A DNA stretch of 64,000 nucleotides from Lachnospiraceae bacterium AC2029 (GCA_000703065.1 JNLK01000001.1:3122001-3186000), one strand, 5' to 3'; shown: positions 1 to 9,822, numbered from the stretch's first letter. The notes: generated by a model not told the origin, from the letters alone. Program-made: numbers and translations.

Positions 1-503
1 CAGTGATCCGTGTCGGTGCTGCAACAGAGACCGAAATGAAGGAAGCAAAGCTTCGTCTGGAGGACGCTCTGAATGCTACACGTGCAGCAGTAGAAGAAGG
101 AATCATCTCCGGTGGTGGAGCAGCATACGTTCATGCAACCAAGAAGGTGGCAGAGCTTGCTGAGACCCTTGAAGGCGATGAGAAGACAGGTGCCCAGATC
201 GTATGCAAGGCCATGACAGCACCCCTGTTCCACATTGCAGCAAATGCAGGTCTGGAAGGCGCAGTCATCGTAAATAAGGTTATGGAGTCCGATGACGCAG
301 TCGGCTTCGATGCATACAAGGAGCAGTACGTAAATATGATCGAGTCCGGCATCATCGATCCGGTAAAGGTAACACGTACCGCACTCCAGAATGCAACATC
401 CATCGCTTCCACACTGCTGACAACAGAGTCCGTTGTAGCAGACATCAAGGAAGACACACCGGCTATGCCTGCGGGAGGCGCCCCGGGCATGGGTATGATG
501 TAA
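1..503 (+). CDS. groEL: 60 kDa chaperonin GroEL, C-terminal part
   Basis: This is the last ~167 codons of GroEL, the ATP-dependent chaperonin that folds cytosolic proteins in a double ring with GroES. The reading frame is open to the left edge, so the start lies outside the window. Visible family landmarks are [14 protein letters not shown] at the left edge, the helical C-terminal equatorial segment, and a Gly/Met-rich tail ending GAPGMGMM, the typical flexible GroEL tail. A very strong hairpin terminator follows 17 bases after the stop, so this ends its transcription unit. Nothing is odd about the visible part. The identification is secure from sequence alone. Confidence 0.96.
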   Translation, partial: VIRVGAATETEMKEAKLRLEDALNATRAAVEEGIISGGGAAYVHATKKVAELAETLEGDEKTGAQIVCKAMTAPLFHIAANAGLEGAVIVNKVMESDDAVGFDAYKEQYVNMIESGIIDPVKVTRTALQNATSIASTLLTTESVVADIKEDTPAMPAGGAPGMGMM

Positions 504-520
504 GTGATTATTCACAGTAG

Positions 521-576
521 CACAAGAAAAGAGGAACGGCTCGAGCTTGCTCGAAAGCCGTTCCTCTTTTCTTGTG
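521..576 (+). terminator. Strong rho-independent terminator after groEL
   Basis: A 21-bp perfect stem (521-541 pairing with 556-576) is extended by an inner 5-bp stem (CGAGC/GCTCG) around a TT loop. The A-rich left and T-rich right flanks make it symmetric, so it could terminate in both directions. Confidence 0.85.
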
Positions 577-719
577 CGTACTTGCGAAGCAAGAGCTGAA
601 CCTTAGAGTATAATTTTCATTGGCATGAAAAATAAAAAGAAGAGGCCGAAGCCTCTTCACAATCACATAAACAAACCTTATTATTTGATTTGGCGAAAAA
701 AACGATAAGGAGTTATGTG

Positions 720-2141
720 ATGACTACCATGTTAAATGAAACCGCTCTGACTTTCAAGGCTTTTGAACAAAATACTTTCCGGATGGTATGTGAATGGGCA
801 AAGAATTATACCAAGGAATTCCTGGAGCGATACGATGATTACCTCATGGAGACCAGGGATAAAGAATCCTATCGGAATAAAGGAAAGCGAAAAACAACCG
901 TCAAGACCGTGTATGGCGAAGTTGAGTACGAACGTCGAGTTTACGAGGTTATCAGAGAGGACGGCCTGAAGGAGTTTGTCTATCTGCTGGATGAACAGCT
1001 TGAGATATCTGGAGTCGGACTGATCTCCATGAATATGGCCGAGCAGATGGTTTCTTCGATCACGGAGACATCCTATCGTGAAACCGCAAGCAGTATCACA
1101 GAGACAACCGGGCAGTCTATCAGCGCCATGGGTGTATGGAACGTGATTCAGGCGCTGGGAGAATCCGTTTGCGAAGATGAACGGCATCTTGTGAAGGAGC
1201 ACAAAGCAGGGAATGTATCCGGAGAGAAAGAAACACCTGTGCTCTTTGAGGAGACGGATGGAGTCTATGTTAGGCTCCAGCGTGAAAAGAACACAAAGGG
1301 CGAAATCAAAGTGGGCCTGGCCTATGACGGATGGAAAAAGACAGGGGAAAATCGTTACAATCTGGATGGAAAGGTTGTTGTAGCCGGTTTCTCAACATCA
1401 TCAGAATTTCAGGCCTACAGAGAAGCAGCTATCGCAGAGATGTATAACATGGATGAGGTCGAGCTTCGGATCATGAATGCAGACGGAGCTGAATGGGTAA
1501 AGAATATCTGCGATTCAGATACGGTATTTCAGTTGGATCCGTTTCATAGAAACAAGGCCATCAAAGAAAATGTGCCGTATTCGGAACATGCAAAACAAAT
1601 CCATGCATTGTTGGAACAGAAAAAGTTGGATGAGATGTTTGAATATCTCGAGAGATACAGGAACAGTCTGACTGATGGCGATGAGATTGAAAAGGCGGAA
1701 CGGTTGATCACCTATTTTTCCAACAATCGAAAAGGGTTAATCCCTTATAACCAACGAGATCTTCAGATACCTGATAGTCCGGAGAACATAGAATATCGAA
1801 ACCTCGGAACGATGGAAAATCACATTTGGAGTGTGATTGCAAGGAGGATGAAACATAATCATACATGCTGGAGTATTCGTGGTGGAAATCATCTGGCGAA
1901 GATTCTTGCAAAGAAATGTTCCGGCAGACTAAATGAAGTTGCAAACAAGTTGAAAATGCCCGCATTTGAGCGGCAGGTAGTTGAACAGATCAAGGAACAG
2001 ATGCTTTCAGCATATGAGGCAAACAGAAAGGTTGGTAAGGGATATAGATATCCGACGCAGGGAAGTATTCCCTATATGATCACACAGATCAAGCCTGCAA
2101 GACAGGCGTGGATGGCTATATCAGGCATTACGACAAACTGA
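720..2141 (+). CDS. ISLre2 family transposase
   Basis: A 473-residue transposase of the ISLre2 (UPF0236) family. The start is the ATG at 720, preceded by AAGGAG at 707-712; the frame opens earlier at a TTG (690) but the second copy in this window also begins at this Met. Recognisable segments are LFEETDGVYV (likely first catalytic Asp), IMNADGAEWV (second Asp) and, near the C-terminus, NLGTMENHIWSVIARRMKHN with the following CWSIRGGNHLAKIL block, all characteristic of the family. The frame is intact, so the copy may be active. The partial copy at 62663 is clearly homologous but differs at many positions, so the two are diverged relatives and not a recent duplicate. Confidence 0.93.
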   Translation: MTTMLNETALTFKAFEQNTFRMVCEWAKNYTKEFLERYDDYLMETRDKESYRNKGKRKTTVKTVYGEVEYERRVYEVIREDGLKEFVYLLDEQLEISGVGLISMNMAEQMVSSITETSYRETASSITETTGQSISAMGVWNVIQALGESVCEDERHLVKEHKAGNVSGEKETPVLFEETDGVYVRLQREKNTKGEIKVGLAYDGWKKTGENRYNLDGKVVVAGFSTSSEFQAYREAAIAEMYNMDEVELRIMNADGAEWVKNICDSDTVFQLDPFHRNKAIKENVPYSEHAKQIHALLEQKKLDEMFEYLERYRNSLTDGDEIEKAERLITYFSNNRKGLIPYNQRDLQIPDSPENIEYRNLGTMENHIWSVIARRMKHNHTCWSIRGGNHLAKILAKKCSGRLNEVANKLKMPAFERQVVEQIKEQMLSAYEANRKVGKGYRYPTQGSIPYMITQIKPARQAWMAISGITTN

Positions 2142-2357
2142 CCATTCGACGAGGCACTATACAGGAATGGACACGATGCTTTTCGAAGGACGTTGCGGGT
2201 CTCGGCACTTAGCAATCCGTGAGCGTAGCGAAACGGGAAGCTTAGTGCCGCTAGGGGCCCCGCAATTAGACGCGAGGCGGTCCGAGAAAAGCATCTGTGG
2301 ACAGGCCATAGTGCCGAGGACGATTTATGTGATGGGAATCGTGCCAACGATTACTTG
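2142..2357 (+). other. Structured non-coding 3' segment of the ISLre2 element
   Basis: No gene is supported here. The segment is rich in inverted repeats: CGGCACTTAGC near 2203 pairs with GCTTAGTGCCG near 2240 (one mismatch) around an inner CCGT/ACGG stem, and ATGCTTTTC near 2175 pairs with GAAAAGCAT near 2286, enclosing it. It probably forms a folded RNA or DNA end structure belonging to the element. Confidence 0.45.
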
Positions 2358-2401
2358 ACAGTGACGAGCTGAACAATCCTGTGGTCTTCCGACTCGATTC
2401 A

Positions 2402-2410
2402 TGCTATACT
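2402..2410 (+). promoter_or_regulatory. Extended -10 promoter for the M16C peptidase operon
   Basis: TGCTATACT is a good extended -10 box (TG-N-TATACT) with no convincing -35 at 17 bp. It lies just past the IS right end and 59 bases before the peptidase start. It would drive the peptidase and probably era and recO. Confidence 0.5.
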
Positions 2411-2468
2411 TATAAAGTTAGGGCATCCTGCCCGCCACACAAAAATACGGTTCAAAGGAGAAGAAGGT

Positions 2469-5378
2469 TTGGAAGCATTAAGCGCATACACATTAGAGCA
2501 GAAGAAGTCCCTTCCCGAAGTGGACGGAACCGGCTTCGTATATCGTCATAATAAAACCGGCGCGAGAGTCATGGTCATCCAGAACGAGGATGTGAACAAG
2601 GTCTTCGCCATCGGTTTCCGCACCCCGCCCACGAATTCCAAGGGCATCCAGCACATCATAGAGCATACCGTCCTCTGCGGTTCAAGGAAGTATCCCGCAA
2701 AGGATCCCTTTGTGGAGCTTGCGAAGGGCTCCCTGAATACATTCCTGAATGCCATGACCTATTCGGATAAAACGGTTTATCCCGTTGCCAGCTGCAACGA
2801 CAAGGATTTCCGGAATCTGATGGACGTTTATCTGGATGCGGTATTCCATCCGAACATTTACGACCGTGAGGAGATCTTCCTCCAGGAAGGCTGGCATTAT
2901 GAAATGACGGACAAGGACAGTCCGCTCATTTATAACGGCGTTGTGTATAACGAGATGAAGGGCGTTTACTCCGCACCGGATTCCGTGATCGCACGGAGCA
3001 TCAGCGGACAGCTTTTCCCGGATACGGTCTATCGTCATGATTCCGGCGGAGACCCAAAGGAAATCCCGTCCCTGACCAGAGAAGAATACCTGGAGTATCA
3101 CAGCACATATTACCATCCGTCCAACAGCTATATCTACCTTTACGGAAAACTGGATCCGAAGGAACAGCTGGAGTATCTGGACCGGGAATACCTGTCAGAG
3201 TATGACCATCTGGATGTGGATTCCGCCATCGCCCTTCAGGCGCCCACGGAGGAGCCGCGGGAGGCTGAGATCCCCTTTGCCCTGGCAGAGGGAGAGAATG
3301 CAGAGGAAAATGCGTTCCTGACCTTCAACGCCGTGATCGGGACATCTCTGGACAAGAAGCTTCGGGTGGCATTTGATGTACTTTCCTATGTGCTTCTGGA
3401 TGCGGAGGGTGCGCCTCTTCGCAAGGCCATCATCGATGCGGGTCTGGCGGCGGATGTGGAAAGCTCCTACGATACCAGCATGCTTCAGCCTGTATTCTCC
3501 GTTGTGGCACATAACTGCGATGAGAAAAAACGCGGAGAATTCCGGAGGGTGCTGACTGAGACTCTGAAGAGTGTCGTTGAGCAGGGACTGGACCGGACCA
3601 GTCTTCGTGCCGCTATCCGCAAATTCGAATTCACCCATAAGGAGGCGAATTTCGGCCGGTATCCCAAGGGACTGATGCTGGGTCTGGACTCCTTTGAAAC
3701 CTGGCTGTATGACGACAGTGCGGCTCTGGAGCTCTTCACTCTGAATGATGTGTATAAGGAGCTGACGGAGTCGGTGGACAGCGGATACTTTGAAGAACTG
3801 ATCCGTACCTATCTGATCGAGAATCCGCATGCTGCCTATATCATCGGCGTTCCGGTGATCGGTAAGGATGCAGAGGATGAGGCTGCCGTACAGAAGGTGC
3901 TTGATGATACGCTGGCCGGCTTCTCCGATGAGGATAAGGGAAAGATCGTAGCCGAGACGGCACACCTGAAGGAGTATCAGCAGGAGCCCACTCCGGTGGA
4001 GGATCTGGAGAAGATCCCGCTTCTGAACCGGGAGGATATCGATCCCGAGGAGAGGAAGCTGGTGAATCAGATCTCCGAGATCGCAGGGACCGAACTGGTA
4101 TCCCACAGTATCTTTACAAATGGGATCGAGTACCTGGATTTCTGGTTTGATCTGTCCGACTTCTCAGTGGAGGAGCTGCAGCTGACAGCCCTTCTGGTTG
4201 AGATCTACAAGTCCGTACCGACAGAGAAATACACACTGGAAGAACTGACAAATGAGATCAATCTGAAGACCGGCGGGATCGCATTTGCTTCCGGACTTCT
4301 TCCGATACCGAATACGAAGGATGTTCTGACCTATATGATGGCCAGAGTAAAGACTCTGGAGGGAGAACTGGTTCCGGGCGTGGAGCTTCTGTCAGAGATC
4401 CTGCTCGGTTCAAAGATCACGGAGAAGAAGCGCCTTGGTGAGATCATTGCGGAGCTTTACTCGGGACTTCGTTCCGACCTGCCGGGTTCCGGACACATCA
4501 CCACCGCACAGAGAGCAAGGTCCTACATTTCCCCGACCTATGCCATCAAGGAGCAGACGGAGGGTATCGATTACTACCGGTTCATCAGCGGATTAAATGA
4601 TGACTTTGAAGGACAGTATGAGGCGCTTGCAGAGAAGCTGCGTGCAGTCAGCGACAAGCTGTTCCGCCGTGCGAGAGTTAAGCTGTCCTATACCCATAAG
4701 AATCTTCCGGGTGAAGAAGAGAAGAAGGCTGTGACGGCATTTCTGGACCGGCTTTCCTCCGAACCCTGCGGAGCGAAGGCGGAGAGCCCGGTACCCGTGA
4801 AGAAGAATGAAGGCTTTGTCACTGCCGGACAGGTACAGTTCGTTGCAACGGCATGGGATTTCATGAAGGACGGTCTTGAATTTACCGGTGCGTTACACGT
4901 ACTGCAGATCATTTTCTCCTATGATTATCTCTGGATCCAGGTTCGCGTGAAGGGCGGAGCTTACGGTGCAATGTGTGATTTCGGACGGGACGGAGTCGGA
5001 TATCTGACCTCCTACCGGGATCCGAATCTCGGAGAGACCTACGAGATCTACCGGAATGCCATCGATTATGTGAAGAACTTCGACTGCTCCGACCGGGATA
5101 TGCTGAAATATATCATCGGAACCATCAGCAAGCTGGACACGCCGCTGAATCCCTCCGCGGAAGGTCTGGCAAGCTTCTATGCATACCTGATGGGAAGGAC
5201 GGATGAGGACAGACAGAAGAACAGAGATGAAGTCCTTGCCGCAGATCAGGAGACCATCCGGTCTCTGGCTCCGTATCTGGAGGGGATCCGGAAGGAGGAT
5301 ACCATTTGCGTGGTCGGCTCCAAGGCAAAGGTCGATGGTGAGAAGGAACGCTTCGGAACCGTGGAGAATCTGTTGTAA
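2469..5378 (+). CDS. M16C family zinc metallopeptidase (PreP/insulinase-like)
   Basis: A 969-residue peptidase of the insulinase superfamily, subfamily M16C (PreP-like), a clam-shell zinc enzyme that degrades short unfolded peptides. The inverted zinc motif HIIEH is at residues 62-66, followed by the conserved CGSRKYPAKDPF block, and the distal zinc ligand is E162 in VYNEMKGVYS. Two homologous halves and a late block GGAYGAMCDFGRDG fit the full family length of about 970. There is no signal peptide, so it is cytosolic. The start is a TTG at 2469 with AAGGAG eight bases upstream. It lies 30 bases ahead of era and is probably cotranscribed. All catalytic residues I can identify are present. Confidence 0.9.
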   Translation: MEALSAYTLEQKKSLPEVDGTGFVYRHNKTGARVMVIQNEDVNKVFAIGFRTPPTNSKGIQHIIEHTVLCGSRKYPAKDPFVELAKGSLNTFLNAMTYSDKTVYPVASCNDKDFRNLMDVYLDAVFHPNIYDREEIFLQEGWHYEMTDKDSPLIYNGVVYNEMKGVYSAPDSVIARSISGQLFPDTVYRHDSGGDPKEIPSLTREEYLEYHSTYYHPSNSYIYLYGKLDPKEQLEYLDREYLSEYDHLDVDSAIALQAPTEEPREAEIPFALAEGENAEENAFLTFNAVIGTSLDKKLRVAFDVLSYVLLDAEGAPLRKAIIDAGLAADVESSYDTSMLQPVFSVVAHNCDEKKRGEFRRVLTETLKSVVEQGLDRTSLRAAIRKFEFTHKEANFGRYPKGLMLGLDSFETWLYDDSAALELFTLNDVYKELTESVDSGYFEELIRTYLIENPHAAYIIGVPVIGKDAEDEAAVQKVLDDTLAGFSDEDKGKIVAETAHLKEYQQEPTPVEDLEKIPLLNREDIDPEERKLVNQISEIAGTELVSHSIFTNGIEYLDFWFDLSDFSVEELQLTALLVEIYKSVPTEKYTLEELTNEINLKTGGIAFASGLLPIPNTKDVLTYMMARVKTLEGELVPGVELLSEILLGSKITEKKRLGEIIAELYSGLRSDLPGSGHITTAQRARSYISPTYAIKEQTEGIDYYRFISGLNDDFEGQYEALAEKLRAVSDKLFRRARVKLSYTHKNLPGEEEKKAVTAFLDRLSSEPCGAKAESPVPVKKNEGFVTAGQVQFVATAWDFMKDGLEFTGALHVLQIIFSYDYLWIQVRVKGGAYGAMCDFGRDGVGYLTSYRDPNLGETYEIYRNAIDYVKNFDCSDRDMLKYIIGTISKLDTPLNPSAEGLASFYAYLMGRTDEDRQKNRDEVLAADQETIRSLAPYLEGIRKEDTICVVGSKAKVDGEKERFGTVENLL

Positions 5379-5408
5379 GAGGCTCCGGAAGCGGAGGAAA
5401 GGATAATT

Positions 5409-6326
5409 ATGGGAGAAACTACACCCATTCACAGTGGATTTGTGGCGCTGGTGGGACGGCCGAATGTGGGGAAGTCCACACTCATGAACGCACTGATCGG
5501 ACAGAAGATCGCGGCGGTTTCCAACCGCGCACAGACCACCCGGAGAAAGATACAGACGGTCTATACCTGTGACGAGGGGCAGATCATTTTTCTGGATACG
5601 CCGGGGATCACAAGAGCCAAGAACAAGCTGGGCGATTACATGCTGGAGGTATCCGGTTCCGCCATGGCGGAGGTGGATATCATCCTCTGGCTGGTGGAGC
5701 CCTCCACCTTTATCGGTGCCGGAGAGCGGGAGATCCTGGAACGGCTTTCGAAGGTCCGGATCCCGGTGGTGCTCTGCATCAACAAGATCGATACCGTGAA
5801 GGAGGAGCAGATCGCATCCTGTATCGAAACCTACAGTAAGGAAATGGAATTCACGGAGATCGTTCCCGTGTCGGCGGTAAAGGAGAAGAATCTGGCCGAA
5901 CTGACGGGAGTCCTCCTGAAGCTCCTTCCGGAGGGACCCATGTTCTATGATGCGGACACCGTGACGGATGAACGTATGCGGGATATCGCCGCCGAGCTGA
6001 TCCGGGAGCAGGCACTGATCCATCTGGACAAGGAGATACCTCACGGTATCGCGGTTCTGGTGGAGAGGTTCAGTGAGCGGCCGGACGGAAGCCTGACGGA
6101 TATTGATGCAACCATCATCTGCGAGCGGGATTCCCATAAGGGGATCATCATCGGAAAGGGCGGTTCCATGCTCCGGCGGATCGGTTCCGGAGCCAGACGG
6201 GAGATCGAGGATATGCTGGAACAGCAGGTGAATCTGAAGCTCTTCGTGAAGGTGCGGCCGGACTGGCGGGATAATGCCATGCTGTTGAAGGAATACGGAT
6301 ATCTTTCTCAGAAGAAAAAACGATAA
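5409..6326 (+). CDS. era: GTPase Era
   Basis: Era is an essential GTPase that binds the 3' end of 16S rRNA and assists 30S subunit maturation. The 305-residue protein has the P-loop GRPNVGKST at residues 16-24, the G3 motif DTPG, the G4 motif NKID, and a C-terminal KH domain with GIIIGKGGSMLRRIG. Length matches the family. The start ATG at 5409 follows GAGGAAAGG. It sits 30 bases after the M16C peptidase and 34 bases before recO; the era-recO pairing is standard in Clostridia. Nothing unusual. Confidence 0.97.
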   Translation: MGETTPIHSGFVALVGRPNVGKSTLMNALIGQKIAAVSNRAQTTRRKIQTVYTCDEGQIIFLDTPGITRAKNKLGDYMLEVSGSAMAEVDIILWLVEPSTFIGAGEREILERLSKVRIPVVLCINKIDTVKEEQIASCIETYSKEMEFTEIVPVSAVKEKNLAELTGVLLKLLPEGPMFYDADTVTDERMRDIAAELIREQALIHLDKEIPHGIAVLVERFSERPDGSLTDIDATIICERDSHKGIIIGKGGSMLRRIGSGARREIEDMLEQQVNLKLFVKVRPDWRDNAMLLKEYGYLSQKKKR

Positions 6327-6360
6327 ATCAGTCGGATAACGATACCGGGGATCAGAGGAA

Positions 6361-6996
6361 ATGAACGAAGAGCTTTGGGTGAGGGGGATCGTGCTTTCGG
6401 TTTCCCAGCTGGGAGAATATGATAAGAGAATGGTGGTTCTCACGGAACAGCTGGGGAAGATCACGGTCTTTGCCAACGGGGCCAGACGGCAGAACAACCG
6501 TTTTACGGCGGTGGCCATGAGCTTCACCATGGGGCGCTTCCGACTGCGGCCGGGCAGGCAGTCCTATACGCTGACCGGTGCGGAGATCGAGAAGTCCTTC
6601 CTGAAGCTGACGGAGGATGTGGAGCGGTTTGCGTCCGCGTCCTACTGCTGCGAGCTGACGGAGTATTTCACCAGAGAAGGCCTGGGCGGAAAGGATGAAC
6701 TGAATCTGCTCTACGTGACATTTCTGGCCTTGCTGGAGGAACGGCTCTCGCCGGAGGTGATCCGAGCGGCCTTCGGAACCAAGCTTTTGGATATCGAAGG
6801 CGAATATCCGCATGAGAACTGCCCTGCGGTGGTGCAGTACATCCTGGCGCAGCCAATCGGGAGAACCTTCAGTTTCGAACCGAAGGAGCAGGCGGCGCAG
6901 GATCTGATCCGGGCGGTCAGGAAGGTTCTGGACCGGACGCTGGACTATCCCATGCGTTCCGAGGAGGTGCTCCGCGGGCTCAGCGCCATGAGCTGA
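6361..6996 (+). CDS. recO: DNA repair protein RecO, short form
   Basis: RecO loads RecA on single-stranded DNA in the RecFOR pathway and anneals complementary strands. The N-terminal OB-fold is recognisable (WVRGIVLSVSQLGEYDKRMVVLTEQLGKI is the family start; the GARRQNNRFTA block follows), and the helical middle region TEYFTREGLGG fits. At 211 residues it is shorter than the usual ~240-250. The zinc-finger segment with four cysteines that follows the helical domain in many RecO proteins appears to be deleted: only one Cys remains near ENCPAVVQ, and the chain goes straight to the C-terminal helix. Its position after era supports the call. The frame shows no sign of a frameshift. Confidence 0.88.
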   Translation: MNEELWVRGIVLSVSQLGEYDKRMVVLTEQLGKITVFANGARRQNNRFTAVAMSFTMGRFRLRPGRQSYTLTGAEIEKSFLKLTEDVERFASASYCCELTEYFTREGLGGKDELNLLYVTFLALLEERLSPEVIRAAFGTKLLDIEGEYPHENCPAVVQYILAQPIGRTFSFEPKEQAAQDLIRAVRKVLDRTLDYPMRSEEVLRGLSAMS

Positions 6997-7183
6997 CATG
7001 GTGCTTCGCAGACTCAGTGCCATGACCAGACAGGATGCTTCGCGGGAGCATGGACGGTGTGTATGAGTGGTGCCCGGGAATGCCGCACACGCAAATAATG
7101 GTTGAAATACGGACAAAATAAGGGTAAAATACGAATGTTTCCGTCCGGAGACGGAAGCGATCCTATCGATGGAAGTGTGGAAG

Positions 7184-7954
7184 ATGAAACATCAGGTGAA
7201 GAAAAACTGCATAGCTGTTCTACTGGGTATCACCATGCTTGTGGCACTTGCTTCCTGCGGAAGAAAGAAGGAAGAGGCGACAGAGGCGCCGGATCAGGAT
7301 TATATCGGTTCCGTATCGGAGAATACCATCATTCTGAACCAAAGCGGAAGGATCATGGAGATCGCCGTGGAGGACTACTCCGGACTTACCTACAAGCCGG
7401 AAGAGGTAAAGAGCTTTATCCGGAACGAGATCGATACATTTAACAGGGAGAAGGGCGCCGTAAAGGTTTCCTTCCTTCAGATGAAGCAGGAAGGCGATGT
7501 GATCAAGACCGCCATTTCCTACAATGACATCGCATCCTATAATGCTTTTAACAATCTGGATATGAAGCTGACCGTATACTCTGCGGAAACGGCAAATAAG
7601 GTGGCTTCGGAAGAGGCGAAGAAGCGCGCGGCGGCGGAGCCGAAGAAGGAGATCTCCGACGCGGAGCTTGCGGAGGCAGGCTATGATGCATCCTCCATGG
7701 AGGAGAGCGAGAAGGAATCCCTGGTGGAGGAGAAGGCCGTGACCGCTGCATTTAAGGACGGTTCCGGAAATGCAGTCGGATCCGATGCCATCGATGTCAA
7801 CGAGAACATGATGCTCATTACGAATGAGAAGCTGAATATCCGCCTGGAGGGTGGAAAAATCCTTTATGGAAATGATCATGCAGAGGTGAAGGAAGGGGTT
7901 GCCCGTACGGACGGTGAAGGAACCGCCATTGTGGTCCTGTTCCTGGGAATCTGA
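7184..7954 (+). CDS. Lipoprotein of unknown function
   Basis: A 256-residue predicted lipoprotein. I chose the ATG at 7184 because GGAAG lies eight bases upstream and it places a normal Lys-rich n-region before the hydrophobic stretch; an ATG at 7169 is possible. The lipobox is LASC followed by GRKKEE, so the mature protein starts with an acylated Cys and is anchored on the outer face of the membrane. The rest is soluble, acidic and Ala/Glu/Lys-rich, with no catalytic motif I recognise. It lies between recO and the glycyl-tRNA synthetase with no obvious functional link. Similar lipoproteins are frequent in Lachnospiraceae; the function is unknown to me. Confidence 0.75.
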   Translation: MKHQVKKNCIAVLLGITMLVALASCGRKKEEATEAPDQDYIGSVSENTIILNQSGRIMEIAVEDYSGLTYKPEEVKSFIRNEIDTFNREKGAVKVSFLQMKQEGDVIKTAISYNDIASYNAFNNLDMKLTVYSAETANKVASEEAKKRAAAEPKKEISDAELAEAGYDASSMEESEKESLVEEKAVTAAFKDGSGNAVGSDAIDVNENMMLITNEKLNIRLEGGKILYGNDHAEVKEGVARTDGEGTAIVVLFLGI

Positions 7955-8002
7955 TGTTAAGTTCATAAAAAAATGATATAGAAAAAAGAGGTAAGAAGAA
8001 GT

Positions 8003-9400
8003 ATGGAAAAGTCAATGGAGAAAATCGTAGCACTGGCAAAGTCCCGCGGATTTGTATATCCGGGTTCCGAGATCTACGGAGGTCTGGCAAATACCTGGGA
8101 TTACGGCAATATCGGTGTGGAACTTAAGAACAATGTCAAGAAGGCATGGTGGAAGAAGTTCATCCAGGAGAATCCCTACAACGTGGGCGTGGACTGCGCG
8201 ATCCTGATGAATCCCCAGACATGGGTGGCTTCCGGTCACCTTGGCAGCTTCTCCGATCCGCTGATGGACTGCAAGGAGTGCCACGAGCGTCACAGAGCAG
8301 ACAAGCTGATCGAGGATTTCGCGGCTGAGAAGGGCATCGCACTGGAGAGCTCCGTGGACGGCTGGTCTCAGGAGAAGATGATGCAGTTCATCAAGGACAA
8401 CAGTGTTCCGTGTCCGTCCTGCGGCAAGCACAACTTCACCGACATCCGTCAGTTCAACCTGATGTTCAAGACCTTCCAGGGCGTTACCGAGGATGCGAAG
8501 AACGTTGTATATCTTCGTCCGGAGACTGCCCAGGGTATCTTCGTAAACTTCAAGAATGTACAGAGAACCTCCCGCAAGAAGGTTCCCTTCGGAATCGGAC
8601 AGATCGGTAAGTCCTTCCGTAACGAGATCACTCCGGGTAACTTCACCTTCCGTACCAGAGAGTTCGAGCAGATGGAGCTGGAGTTCTTCTGCAAGCCGGG
8701 TACACAGACCGAGTGGTTCAACTACTGGAGAAGCTTCTGCTACAACTGGCTGCTGGAGCTGGGCATCAAGGAAGAGAACCTTCGTCTCCGTGACCATGAT
8801 CCGGAGGAGCTGTCCTTCTATTCCGATCATACCACCGACATCGAGTACGCATTCCCGTTCACTGACTGGGGTGAGCTGTGGGGTATCGCATCCCGTACGG
8901 ATTACGATCTGACCCAGCATCAGAACACCTCCGGAGAGCCTATGGATTACTTCGATGACGAAACCAAGGAGAAATACATCCCCTATGTTGTCGAGCCGTC
9001 GCTGGGTGCTGACCGTGTGACACTGGCGTTCCTGTGCGAGGCCTATGACGAGGAGGTTCTGGATGCGGAGAAAAATGATGTGCGTACCGTGCTTCATTTC
9101 CATCCGGCCATCGCACCGGTTAAGGTGGGAGTGCTTCCCCTTTCCAAGAAGCTGGCTGAGGGCGCCGAGAAGGTCTTTGCTGATCTTTCCAAAGAATGGA
9201 ACTGTGAGTATGATGACCGCGGAGCCATCGGAAAGCGTTACAGAAGACAGGATGAGATCGGTACGCCGTTCTGCGTAACCTATGACTTCGATTCCGAGAC
9301 CGACGGAGCGGTTACCGTTCGCGACCGTGATTCCATGGAGCAGGAGAGAGTGGCAATCTCCGAGCTGAAGGCATACCTCGCAGAGAAGCTTGCGTATTAA
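8003..9400 (+). CDS. glyQS: Glycine--tRNA ligase, single-chain homodimeric type
   Basis: A class II aminoacyl-tRNA synthetase that charges tRNA-Gly in the cytosol. The 465-residue chain matches the alpha2 type (not the alpha2beta2 type). Landmarks are [20 protein letters not shown] at the N-terminus, a CxxC pair near [12 protein letters not shown], the motif 2 region GKSFRNEI and [14 protein letters not shown], the glycine-pocket region, and a C-terminal anticodon-binding domain beginning [10 protein letters not shown] and containing [20 protein letters not shown]. The start ATG at 8003 follows [17 protein letters not shown] is the expected beginning. Only about 48 bases separate it from the lipoprotein, so there is no room for a T-box leader. 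Confidence 0.96.
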   Translation: MEKSMEKIVALAKSRGFVYPGSEIYGGLANTWDYGNIGVELKNNVKKAWWKKFIQENPYNVGVDCAILMNPQTWVASGHLGSFSDPLMDCKECHERHRADKLIEDFAAEKGIALESSVDGWSQEKMMQFIKDNSVPCPSCGKHNFTDIRQFNLMFKTFQGVTEDAKNVVYLRPETAQGIFVNFKNVQRTSRKKVPFGIGQIGKSFRNEITPGNFTFRTREFEQMELEFFCKPGTQTEWFNYWRSFCYNWLLELGIKEENLRLRDHDPEELSFYSDHTTDIEYAFPFTDWGELWGIASRTDYDLTQHQNTSGEPMDYFDDETKEKYIPYVVEPSLGADRVTLAFLCEAYDEEVLDAEKNDVRTVLHFHPAIAPVKVGVLPLSKKLAEGAEKVFADLSKEWNCEYDDRGAIGKRYRRQDEIGTPFCVTYDFDSETDGAVTVRDRDSMEQERVAISELKAYLAEKLAY

Positions 9401-9477
9401 ATAAAGCCTGTATTGTTTTTCGTATGGATATTATAGTGCTGTTTTTGTAATGAATTCATGATTTGGAGGGTTTATAA

Positions 9478-9822
9478 TTGTTTGCCAGTTTGTTCTTTAA
9501 TGGGTTTGCCCAAATTGGTGCAAGTATTGTGAAATTAATATACGGTAAAGAAGAAACACAGCGCATGAAAGAGGAATATCCTGATGAATTTAAGAGGAGA
9601 AGTTCGGGTTCTTTTGCCATTCTTCTGGTCGGGATCATGATCGGTGTATTGTTGACTACAAAGGCAAAAATAGTTCTTTGTGGACTCATTTTTGACTGTA
9701 TATGCTATGGAGTGTGGTCCATAGTTGTTAAAGGGAAGTTGTCGGTATTTTCGATCGTGTGTATTGTTTTGATTGCAGCAGTTGTTGTACTGAATGTTTT
9801 TTTATACAATTACATGAAATAA
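9478..9822 (+). CDS. Small membrane protein of unknown function
   Basis: A 114-residue protein starting at a TTG (9478) with an excellent GGAGGG seven bases upstream. It has a short amphipathic N-terminus, a charged stretch (GKEETQRMKEEYPDEFKRRS), and three hydrophobic segments: FAILLVGIMIGVLL, IVLCGLIFDCICYGVW and FSIVCIVLIAAVVVLNVFL. This predicts a three-TM inner-membrane protein. The local DNA is more AT-rich than the flanking glyQS and ppdK. I recognise no family. It stands alone between two housekeeping genes. Confidence 0.6.
   Translation: MFASLFFNGFAQIGASIVKLIYGKEETQRMKEEYPDEFKRRSSGSFAILLVGIMIGVLLTTKAKIVLCGLIFDCICYGVWSIVVKGKLSVFSIVCIVLIAAVVVLNVFLYNYMK

Larger units (their letters stand above)
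604..2357 (+). mobile_element. ISLre2-family insertion sequence, complete copy
   Basis: A complete insertion sequence of about 1.75 kb. The left boundary is inferred from where this copy and the partial copy at 62545 start to match (TAGAGTATAAT). The right boundary is inferred from an imperfect inverted match between the left end (ATTGGCATGA) and the sequence GTGCCAACGATTAC near 2341-2354. Upstream of the transposase a small perfect hairpin (639-646 with 651-658, loop CGAA) is conserved in both copies and could block read-through from outside. The transposase occupies 720-2141 and about 215 bases of structured non-coding sequence follow it. Exact ends and any target duplication cannot be fixed by eye. 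Confidence 0.8.

Noticed and set aside
4893-6530. 545-codon antisense frame across the M16C peptidase, era and recO
   Set aside because: Overlaps three well-supported genes and has no family features.
7955-8002. T-box riboswitch ahead of the glycyl-tRNA synthetase
   Set aside because: The gap is only 48 bases, too short for a T-box leader.
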